In this document: one piece after another, positions 45,914-53,083 of the stretch
Position numbering within the stretch: position 1 is the stretch's first letter
How the letters are laid out: every line of letters begins with the position of its first letter
Assembly (NCBI GenBank): GCA_030688615.1
Contig: JAUYIZ010000333.1
Location: 1-53,083 of the forward strand
Direction: 5' to 3'
Length of the DNA: 53,083 nucleotides
Source: Desulfobacterales bacterium
GTDB lineage: Bacteria; Desulfobacterota; Desulfobacteria; Desulfobacterales; JAUYIZ01
Made by a program: the position numbers and the translations under genes
Notes under the pieces: model-generated
The model's database searches: none
What the model saw: only the letters and a program-made list of their open reading frames with translations
What the model was told of the DNA's origin: nothing

Positions 45914-46461
45914 AACAAATTACGATTTCTCGACGTTATGCTAAAGCGCTGTTGTTAATCGGGAAAGATGACGGCAGGGCTCAAGTTTACGGTGAGGAAC
46001 TATGCAAAATTTTGGAGCTGATATCAAAGGAAAAAGAGCTTCAGGAGGCCATCTGCAATCCCTTGTATGACACTGCAAGCCGGAAGAGAGTCCTGCAGGC
46101 CGTTTTAAGCAAACTGGAACTTTTCCCGGTTGTCAACTCGTTTTTACTCCTGCTGTTTGACAAAGGCCGGTTCGGCCTTTTAAATCAGATCAATGATTTT
46201 TATGAGCTTTTCCTGGATGAATTCAATGGTGTTGTCCGGGCGGACCTGACGAGCGCCTTTAAGCTGCAGCCCGAAACCGTTACAAGGGTGAAGCGCGAAC
46301 TTAATCGAATAACCGGCAGAGAGGTTAAACTGGAGCTTTCCGTAGATCCTGCTTTGATTGGTGGAATCGTTACAAAGATAGGTGATCATATTTTGGATGG
46401 GAGTATTAAAACTCAATTGAATAATATGAAGGAATCTTTGAATAGGGGCGATGTTTTATAA
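45910..46461 (+). CDS. atpH: ATP synthase F1 subunit delta
   Basis: Delta (OSCP-like) joins the stalk to F1. The 183-residue product has SRRYAKALL at the N-terminus, [16 protein letters not shown] and the C-terminal [28 protein letters not shown] in pieces, the family's best-conserved region. GTG is the start codon and overlaps the atpF stop. It overlaps atpA by one base (TAATG). Confidence 0.97.
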   Translation: MKQITISRRYAKALLLIGKDDGRAQVYGEELCKILELISKEKELQEAICNPLYDTASRKRVLQAVLSKLELFPVVNSFLLLLFDKGRFGLLNQINDFYELFLDEFNGVVRADLTSAFKLQPETVTRVKRELNRITGREVKLELSVDPALIGGIVTKIGDHILDGSIKTQLNNMKESLNRGDVL

Positions 46462-47978
46462 TGGAATTAAGAGCTGAAGAAATAAGCCAGATCATCAAGG
46501 AGCAGATTAAAGATTTCGACAAAAAGGTTGAACTCAGTGAAACCGGGATCGTGTTGTCGGTTGGGGACGGTATTTCCAAGGTGTATGGCATGGAAAAAGT
46601 TATGGCCCTCGAGCTGGTTGAGTTTCCGGGGGGTATTCTGGGCCTGGTGCTGAACCTGGAAGAAGATAATGTGGGCGTCGCCATTATGGGTGAGGATATC
46701 CATATCAAGGAAGGAGACATTGTCAAGCGGACCGGCCGGATAGCCCAGGTGCCCGTTGGAGAGCCTGTTCTCGGCCGGGTGGTTTCGGCCATGGGAGAGC
46801 CCATTGACGGCAAGGGACCGATCGATGCCGCCGAGTTCAGGCGGGTCGAAATGGTTGCCCCCGGTGTTATCGCCAGAAAGAGCGTGCATGAGCCGCTTTA
46901 TACCGGGCTTAAGGCGATCGATGCCATGACGCCGGTGGGCAGGGGCCAGAGAGAACTGATTATCGGTGACCGCCAGATCGGCAAGACCGCCATTGGCATT
47001 GACGCCATCATCAACCAAAAAGGCAAGGATGTTTACTGTATTTATGTGGCCTGCGGGCAGAAAAAATCCACGGTCGCCCAGGTGGTTGCGGTTCTTGAAA
47101 AACATGGCGCCATGGAATATACCACCGTTGTTTCCGCTTGTGCCAGTGATCCGGCGACATTGCAATACATTGCCCCGTATTCCGGATGCACCATGGGCGA
47201 ATATTACCGGGACAAGGGCATGCATGCCCTGATCGTCTATGACGACCTTTCAAAGCAAGCCGTCGCTTATCGTCAGGTTTCCCTGCTGCTGCGCCGGCCT
47301 CCCGGACGGGAAGCTTTCCCCGGAGATGTTTTTTACAATCATTCCCGGCTTCTTGAACGGGCCGGCAAGCTCAATGACGCGCTTGGTAAAGGGTCTTTAA
47401 CCGCTTTGCCGGTTATTGAAACCCAGGCCGGAGATGTTTCCGCATACATTCCCACCAATGTTATTTCCATCACGGACGGTCAGATATATCTTGAACCGAG
47501 CCTGTTTTTTGCCGGGACCCGCCCGGCCATCAACGTGGGGCTGTCCGTGTCCAGGGTCGGCGGATCCGCCCAGGTCAAAGCCATGAAACAGGTGGCCGGA
47601 ACGCTGCGTCTCGATTTGGCCCAGTATCGTGAACTTGAGGCCTTTGCTGCCTTCGGCAGCGATCTTGATGTGGCGACCCAGCGGCAGCTGACCCGGGGGG
47701 CAAGGCTCGTTGAAATTTTAAAACAGCCCCAGTATCAACCACTGCCCATGGAAAAGCAGGTCACCATACTGTATGCGGGGACCAAAGGGTTTCTGGATAA
47801 ATATCCCATTGGGCACATGAGAAAATATGAAGACGGCCTCTATCCGTTTATCGAAGACAACTTCCCGAAAATATTTGAAGGTCTTGCAAGAGAGAATGCA
47901 ATTACGGACGAGCTGGACAAGCTGATGAAGGAAGCCCTGGCCGCCTATGATGCGGAATTCAAAGAGACAATACAGTAA
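46461..47978 (+). CDS. atpA: ATP synthase F1 subunit alpha
   Basis: Alpha forms the non-catalytic nucleotide sites of the F1 hexamer. The 505-residue product has the Walker A form GDRQIGKT at about 170-177, [26 protein letters not shown] in pieces, and the signature [18 protein letters not shown] 180-base gap with heptamer repeats separates it from atpG, unlike the other tight junctions of the operon. Confidence 0.99.
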   Translation: MELRAEEISQIIKEQIKDFDKKVELSETGIVLSVGDGISKVYGMEKVMALELVEFPGGILGLVLNLEEDNVGVAIMGEDIHIKEGDIVKRTGRIAQVPVGEPVLGRVVSAMGEPIDGKGPIDAAEFRRVEMVAPGVIARKSVHEPLYTGLKAIDAMTPVGRGQRELIIGDRQIGKTAIGIDAIINQKGKDVYCIYVACGQKKSTVAQVVAVLEKHGAMEYTTVVSACASDPATLQYIAPYSGCTMGEYYRDKGMHALIVYDDLSKQAVAYRQVSLLLRRPPGREAFPGDVFYNHSRLLERAGKLNDALGKGSLTALPVIETQAGDVSAYIPTNVISITDGQIYLEPSLFFAGTRPAINVGLSVSRVGGSAQVKAMKQVAGTLRLDLAQYRELEAFAAFGSDLDVATQRQLTRGARLVEILKQPQYQPLPMEKQVTILYAGTKGFLDKYPIGHMRKYEDGLYPFIEDNFPKIFEGLARENAITDELDKLMKEALAAYDAEFKETIQ

Positions 47979-47982
47979 AACA

Positions 47983-48135
47983 GTTTACAGTTTACGGTTT
48001 ACAGTTGACGGTTAAGAAGACCAGGGGGCGGGGATCAGGTTTCAGGGATAAAAGCGGTTGACACTTTACGATTGCCGGAAAAAAAGGAAGGCAATTGAGA
48101 TTTGCCTGGTCCTTAAAAAACTGTCAACTGTAAAC
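47983..48135. repeat. Composite heptanucleotide repeat element between atpA and atpG
   Basis: Four plus-strand units at 47983-48010 (GTTTACA, GTTTACG, GTTTACA, GTTGACG) are followed by degenerate in-phase units at 48057-48077 (GTTGACA, CTTTACG, ATTGCCG). Two units on the minus strand lie at 48122-48135. The outer arrays are therefore inverted, so the transcript could fold with GTTTACAGTTGAC pairing to GTCAACTGTAAAC. Inside, GGCAA-TTGAGAT-TTGCC forms a small extra hairpin. No open frame. Confidence 0.8.
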
Positions 48136-48158
48136 CGATACTTTAGGGCTTAGATTGT

Positions 48159-49052
48159 ATGGCAACGTTAAAAGATGTTCAGAACAAGATCGGCGCGGTT
48201 AAAAAAACAAAGCAGATCACAAGGGCCATGAACATGGTGGCCGCCTCCAAATTGCGCGGGGCGCAATCCCATATGGAGGCCTTCAGACCCTATGCAACCA
48301 AATTTGCCGAGGTCCTCGAAAGCCTTTCCCGAAGTGCCGGCAATGATTCAAATCCCTTGCTGGTAGCCCATGAGAACACCAAGAAGGTTAATATCGTCCT
48401 GTGTACTTCCGACCGGGGGCTGTGCGGCGGGTTCAATACCAGTATTGTTGAGAAGGCCCTTTCTTTTGCCCGTGAGGCAGTCAGTGTCGATAGGGAGGTT
48501 TCCTTCACTACGTTCGGGAAAAAAGGCCGGAACTGGTGCCGGAAGATGCGCTTTGCCATCGATAGCGAATATCTGGATGTCGTTGGATCCAGGATCGGGT
48601 TTGAAGTCGCATCCCGGGTCGGGAAAAAATTGATAAATGGATTTCTGGAAGGGACCTATGATGAGGTCTATCTGATTTATCCGGAGTTCATAAGTTTTGC
48701 CAGACAGGTTCCGGTGGTCAAAAAGATTTTACCCATGACCCCCATTGAAACCCAAAAGGATGAAGAAACTGAAAGAGGCAAGCCCTATGTGCCTGAACAC
48801 ATTTGCGAGCCGTCCTCTGATGAGTTGCTCGCAGAATTGTTACCCAGAAATGTTTATGTTCAGTTGTATAGCGCGCTGCTGGAAACATCCACCAGTGAGC
48901 ACGCCGCCCGCATGGCGGCGATGAATAATGCCACCAAAGCGTGCAAGGATATGATTGACGATCTTGTTTTGGCCTATAATAAAGCTCGGCAGGCAGCCAT
49001 TACGTCTGAACTGATGGATATTGTCGGTGGCGCCGAGGCCCTTAGCGGATGA
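48159..49052 (+). CDS. atpG: ATP synthase F1 subunit gamma
   Basis: Gamma is the rotor shaft of F1. The 297-residue product begins MATLKDVQNKIGAVKKTKQI, has VLCTSDRGLCGGFNT in the centre and ends with the conserved SEHAARMAAMNNATKACKDM and QAAITSELMDIVGGAEAL. The ATG has only a weak upstream purine run, unlike neighbours, perhaps because the repeat element has replaced the native leader. Confidence 0.98.
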   Translation: MATLKDVQNKIGAVKKTKQITRAMNMVAASKLRGAQSHMEAFRPYATKFAEVLESLSRSAGNDSNPLLVAHENTKKVNIVLCTSDRGLCGGFNTSIVEKALSFAREAVSVDREVSFTTFGKKGRNWCRKMRFAIDSEYLDVVGSRIGFEVASRVGKKLINGFLEGTYDEVYLIYPEFISFARQVPVVKKILPMTPIETQKDEETERGKPYVPEHICEPSSDELLAELLPRNVYVQLYSALLETSTSEHAARMAAMNNATKACKDMIDDLVLAYNKARQAAITSELMDIVGGAEALSG

Positions 49053-49071
49053 ATGATTTGGAGGTTAATAA

Positions 49072-50487
<1,416 letters not shown>

Positions 50488-50502
50488 GCTGGAAGGGAAA
50501 AG

Positions 50503-50925
50503 ATGCCTAAAAATATCGGGTTGCAAATTGTAACCCCGGAAAAACTTGTCGTTAACGAAGATGTCCAGATCGTGATGGCGCCCGGTGTTTTGGGGGAGTT
50601 CGGCGTTTTGATAGGGCACACGCCGTTTTTATCGCTGCTTAAACTCGGTGTGGTTCATTACAGGGATGTCCATGGGGTTGAAAAAAATGTTTTTATAAGC
50701 AAAGGGTTTGCTGAAGTCCTGCCGGATAAAGTTACCATTCTGGCAGAATCGGCGGAGAGAAGCAGCGATATTGATACGGATCGCGCGCAAAGAGCCGCAG
50801 AGCGGGCCAGGAAACGTCTGGCCATGAATGCGGCGAAAGAAAATATCGATCATTCAAGGGCCAGCGCCGCCCTCGATAGAGCTATGCAGCGGCTGAAACT
50901 TGCCGGTACAATCAGAAACAGGTGA
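50503..50925 (+). CDS. atpC: ATP synthase F1 subunit epsilon
   Basis: Epsilon couples rotor to F1 and inhibits hydrolysis. The 140-residue product has the beta-sandwich part (LQIVTPEKLVVNEDVQIVMA, GVLGEFGVLIGHTPFLSLLK) and a C-terminal two-helix part ending RALQRLKLA-like (RAMQRLKLAG). It closes the operon; a G-rich run and an intrinsic terminator follow. Confidence 0.97.
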   Translation: MPKNIGLQIVTPEKLVVNEDVQIVMAPGVLGEFGVLIGHTPFLSLLKLGVVHYRDVHGVEKNVFISKGFAEVLPDKVTILAESAERSSDIDTDRAQRAAERARKRLAMNAAKENIDHSRASAALDRAMQRLKLAGTIRNR

Positions 50926-50962
50926 TGGGTCGGGGGGGGGGGTCGGTTGACTTTTTTTGATG

Positions 50963-50992
50963 GGCAGGCCATGTGCAGGGTCTGCCTTTTTT
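50963..50992 (+). terminator. Intrinsic terminator of the ATP synthase operon
   Basis: GGCAGGCC (50963-50970) pairs with GGTCTGCC (50979-50986) with one G-T wobble, loop ATGTGCAG, followed by six T residues. It lies 38 bases after atpC and 15 before glmU, so glmU needs its own promoter or read-through. Confidence 0.85.
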
Positions 50993-51006
50993 ATTGAGGT
51001 GGGAAA

Positions 51007-51798
51007 ATGGGTAACACAGCCAGGTATGTAACCGTCGTCATTCTTGCCGCGGGGATGGGCAAGCGGATGAACTCGGATCAGGCAAAGGTTCTCCAAAAAA
51101 TTCTTGGAAAACCCATGGTTTTGTACGTGGTTGAAACCGCCCAAAAAGTCGGCAATGAAGTCATAACGGTCATTGGAAATCAGGCGGACAAGGTCCGGGA
51201 AGTCATCTCGCAACACGCGGAAAACATAAAATTCGCCTTCCAGGACAGACAGCTGGGGACTGCGCATGCGGTGATGTGCGCCCTGAAACATATTTCAGAC
51301 GATACCGGGCATGTCCTTATCCTGTGCGGGGATGTTCCGTTGATCAGGCCGGCAACGATCAGCAGGCTCTTGGATGATCATTTAGGGGCCCGGCGGGATC
51401 TTTCCCTGCTGGCGGTCGAAATGGACAATCCATCGGGCTATGGGAGGGTGTTGTTTGACGAAAATCGACAGCTGTGCGGTATCGTTGAAGAAGCGGATGC
51501 CACGGAAGGCGAAAAAAACATCAAAACGATTAACACGGGTATTTACTGCGTAAAAAAAGATTTTTTGTTCAGGTCACTGGCCCAGATCACAACGGATAAT
51601 GTTCAGGGGGAATTTTACCTTACGGATATTGTCAAGATCGGTTTTAGGGGGTGCGAGAGCATCGGGTTGACGGTCGCGAAGGATTACCGGGAAGTCATGG
51701 GCGTTAACACCCTTGAACATCTGCTGAAAGTCGAAACATTGATGCGAGACCGTTTACAGTTGCCGGTTGACAGTAAAAAAAATAAAAGGGTGCCTTGA
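51007..51798 (+). CDS. glmU: UDP-GlcNAc pyrophosphorylase, GlmU N-terminal domain only
   Basis: The N-terminal domain of GlmU makes UDP-GlcNAc from GlcNAc-1-P and UTP. Motifs: ILAAGMGKRMNSDQAKVLQK (family LAAGxGTRM, with Lys in the Thr position), LGTAHAV, LCGDVPL, GYGRVLFDEN, TINTGIYCV and QGEFYLTD. The product ends at residue 263, whereas full GlmU has some 450 residues with a left-handed beta-helix acetyltransferase domain; none follows. The last residues (LQLPVDSKKNKRVP) are coded partly by a heptamer repeat. SD GAGGTGGG. A paralogue supplying the acetyltransferase step would be expected elsewhere. Confidence 0.88.
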   Translation: MGNTARYVTVVILAAGMGKRMNSDQAKVLQKILGKPMVLYVVETAQKVGNEVITVIGNQADKVREVISQHAENIKFAFQDRQLGTAHAVMCALKHISDDTGHVLILCGDVPLIRPATISRLLDDHLGARRDLSLLAVEMDNPSGYGRVLFDENRQLCGIVEEADATEGEKNIKTINTGIYCVKKDFLFRSLAQITTDNVQGEFYLTDIVKIGFRGCESIGLTVAKDYREVMGVNTLEHLLKVETLMRDRLQLPVDSKKNKRVP

Positions 51799-51845
51799 GG
51801 TCTTTAAAACTGTAAACTGTAAACTGTGAACCGGCAACCGTAAAC
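51752..51845. repeat. Inverted heptamer repeat across the 3' end of glmU
   Basis: Three plus-strand units (GTTTACA, GTTGCCG, GTTGACA) lie at 51752-51772 inside the last codons of glmU. Five minus-strand units (GTTTACG, GTTGCCG, GTTCACA, GTTTACA, GTTTACA) lie at 51811-51845 after its stop. The two arms are nearly complementary over about 22 bases and would form a strong hairpin with a loop containing the stop codon. Confidence 0.85.
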
Positions 51846-51883
51846 TGCTTTTGTCCAATGACACTGGAGAAGAAACAAATATC

Positions 51884-51913
51884 TTGACTTTGGTCGGCAC
51901 GCAAGTTTATATA
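51884..51913 (+). promoter_or_regulatory. Putative promoter of zapB-zapA
   Basis: TTGACT (51884-51889) and TATATA (51908-51913) are separated by 18 bases, about 22 bases before the chosen zapB start. By-eye call. Confidence 0.5.
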
Positions 51914-51934
51914 CAGGCAGGCAGGGGTGATTTA

Positions 51935-52183
51935 ATGGACAAAGAATTTATTTTGAGTCAATTCGAGACCATCGAGAAAAAAGTTGAAAAGTTAATTGCA
52001 ATTTGCAAATCACTTGAAAAGACAAACCTGGAACTTAGAAATAAAATCGGAAAATTAGAGGAGGATCTTCAATCTAAAGTTTTAACGGAAAACAGCTACA
52101 CAGAGGAGAGGACATTAATCCGATCGAAAATTGACAATCTGTTGGTTAAACTTAAACAAGTTGAAAATATTGGAGAAAATTAG
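51935..52183 (+). CDS. zapB: ZapB-like coiled-coil cell division protein
   Basis: The 82-residue product from ATG 51935 begins MDKEFILSQFETIEKKVEKL and is nearly all heptad-patterned coiled coil, ending LLVKLKQVENIGEN. ZapB in other bacteria is a small coiled-coil partner of the Z-ring through ZapA. AGGGGTGA precedes this ATG; the open frame runs 28 codons upstream across the promoter. Identification rests on coiled-coil character and on zapA 49 bases downstream. Confidence 0.75.
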   Translation: MDKEFILSQFETIEKKVEKLIAICKSLEKTNLELRNKIGKLEEDLQSKVLTENSYTEERTLIRSKIDNLLVKLKQVENIGEN

Positions 52184-52232
52184 CGGTAGTAATCTTTAGG
52201 TTAAAATCCTGGAAAGCGGGAAGAGGTAATCA

Positions 52233-52550
52233 TTGGAACGGCTTATCACCATAGAATTGTTTGGACAATCCTTTACATTTAAAACGGAAGCTGATAATTC
52301 ACGGGCGAAGGAAGTTGCCGATTCTCTCGTGCAGGCGGTCATAAAAGTGGCATCTCAACAGTCAGAGGGAGCTTCCGAGATAAAAAAACTGACGACAATG
52401 ATTTTGGCCTCGCTGAATATCGCAAATGAAAATATCGAGTTGAAAACGGAGCAGGACGAATTCATGCGGACCATCTCCGGGATATCAGCGGTTTTAATAA
52501 AAAACCTGGATGTTTGCATTTTAAGCAGTAAGGATTATCTTCCCGGTTGA
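52233..52550 (+). CDS. zapA: Cell division protein ZapA (TTG start)
   Basis: ZapA crosslinks FtsZ protofilaments. The 105-residue product has the family N-terminus ERLITIELFGQSFTFKTEAD and a middle helix KLTTMILASLNIANENIELK, followed by a coiled-coil end. TTG at 52233 has AAGAGGTAA upstream. It is followed by 6S RNA, the zapA-ssrS linkage also seen in gammaproteobacteria. Confidence 0.92.
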   Translation: MERLITIELFGQSFTFKTEADNSRAKEVADSLVQAVIKVASQQSEGASEIKKLTTMILASLNIANENIELKTEQDEFMRTISGISAVLIKNLDVCILSSKDYLPG

Positions 52551-52680
52551 ATATGAACGATCAATATCAGCAAACCCTGATGACCTATGAGAACTTTCCA
52601 TTTTTAACCTGTATTGACGGAAAAGGTTTTGACCTGGCGGGTCGACTCGACCCCGGTGCCGGGAGTGACGTGTTAATCAG

Positions 52681-52857
52681 AACCCCTGCCGTGTTCGTGA
52701 TTGGAAGTAGTTTTTTGACCCAACATTCAACCCATGGGTGCCTTCGCTGATTTCGGTGTGCATGTTCTGCTCGTTCAGAAAAGCCTAAAGAAACTATAAG
52801 GCGCCCACCTGACTGAAAGGGTTTAAAGACCTGCCACACGGCACTGTGGCGGGGGTT
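52681..52857 (+). ncRNA. ssrS: 6S RNA
   Basis: 6S RNA mimics an open promoter and sequesters sigma70 RNA polymerase. The 5' AACCCCTGCCGTG pairs with the 3' CACACGGCA and GGGGGTT to close the molecule. The conserved middle is seen as GTTCAGAAAAGCCTAAAG, then AAGGCGCCCACCTG, and GGGTTTAAAGACCTGCC, in the order and spacing of known 6S RNA. About 177 bases, the usual size. A possible promoter is TCGACC at 52647 and TGTTAA at 52671 (18-base spacer). The ends are estimated from pairing. Confidence 0.85.
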
Positions 52858-52871
52858 CATTCGTCAGACTC

Positions 52872-52897
52872 CGGGCTTTTTTTGCCGCCCGTATTTT
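52872..52897 (+). terminator. Weak hairpin and T-rich stretch after 6S RNA
   Basis: CGGGC (52872-52876) and GCCCG (52887-52891) enclose a T-rich loop and are followed by TATTTTTGG. The stem is only five base pairs, so termination here is uncertain. The remaining 150 bases to the window edge contain no supported gene. Confidence 0.35.
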
Positions 52898-53047
52898 TGG
52901 GTTTAAGTTGGTTCTGTCTGAAAGCCGCTTTCAGCAACGTATCAGAAACTTTTGTCTTCCCTTTTGTTTTCCCCCGAATGTTTAGGGTCTTTTTTCACCT
53001 CCTCGTTTTGCTCTCCATTGTTATTTTAAGTTATATTTTTGGCAATT

Positions 53048-53083
53048 GAAGCTCCCTGCAGTCCCGCCCATGGCGGGACGGGG
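53048..53083. repeat. Partial dispersed repeat at the window edge
   Basis: TGAAGCTCCCTGCAG matches TGAAGCTCTCTGCAG at 33197 and the GAAGATTCCCTGCAG arm at 29226. It is followed by the hairpin TCCCGCC-CAT-GGCGGGA. The element may continue beyond the window. Confidence 0.5.

Noticed and set aside
47983-48135. CRISPR array
   Set aside because: Units are 7 bases and contiguous, without unique spacers of 30-40 bases, and no cas genes are present.
52547-52750. 67-codon frame after zapA
   Set aside because: It overlaps the 5' part of the 6S RNA, has no SD and no recognisable sequence.
52846-53049. Hydrophobic 67-codon frame after 6S RNA
   Set aside because: It starts inside the 6S RNA 3' stem and its hydrophobicity comes from T-rich sequence; no SD. 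A shorter internal start at 52979 cannot be supported.

Overview
The window is a 53 kb piece of chromosome that looks like a sulfate-reducer-type deltaproteobacterium (Desulfobacterota, probably Desulfobacteria). The evidence is the alternative siroheme-based heme pathway (ahbC, hemB, ahbD), a long PPi-dependent phosphofructokinase, an ATP synthase operon with separate b' and b subunits but no a or c genes, and an mre/rod cluster next to a bactofilin gene. This assignment is inference from gene content. No rRNA and no taxon-specific marker search were available.

Layout. 1-16.4 kb is one uninterrupted plus-strand translation block: tuf, the S10 operon (rpsJ to rpsQ), the spc operon (rplN to rpmJ, with secY, map and infA but no adk) and the alpha operon (rpsM, rpsK, rpsD, rpoA, rplQ). 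16.4-27 kb holds single genes in mixed orientation: a diguanylate cyclase, a divergent adenine deaminase-like amidohydrolase, a GAF-ANTAR protein, smc-ftsY as a minus-strand pair, and pfp. 27-32.5 kb is a minus-strand cluster: small membrane protein, ClpX-like AAA+ unfoldase, ahbC, hemB, ahbD. 32.7-36.4 kb holds a PPC-domain protein, a lipoprotein lytic transglycosylase with four LysM repeats, an Sfp-type phosphopantetheinyl transferase and tRNA-Pro(GGG). 36.5-44.6 kb is a cell-wall and cell-shape block: an S66 LD-carboxypeptidase, a serine beta-lactamase-fold hydrolase, mreBCD, mrdA (PBP2), rodA and a bactofilin. 44.9-50.9 kb is the F1 and stalk part of ATP synthase (atpF', F, H, A, G, D, C) closed by a clear intrinsic terminator. 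The window ends with a pyrophosphorylase-only GlmU, zapB-like, zapA and a 6S RNA.

The main signals beyond ordinary annotation are these. (1) A dispersed family of heptanucleotide repeats with units such as GTTTACA and GTTGACG sits between rpsE and rpmD, between atpA and atpG, and across the 3' end of glmU, where it supplies part of the coding sequence and an inverted hairpin. (2) A ClpX-like unfoldase lacks the zinc-binding domain, keeps the ClpP-docking IGF loop, carries an extra C-terminal domain, and lies 3 bases upstream of ahbC in the heme operon. (3) Two genes have sigma70-like promoters so close to the ATG that the mRNAs would be leaderless. (4) A 144-bp element with terminal inverted repeats lies directly upstream of mreB. 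(5) Five ribosomal protein genes start with TTG behind strong Shine-Dalgarno sites. All promoters were called by eye and none is tested.
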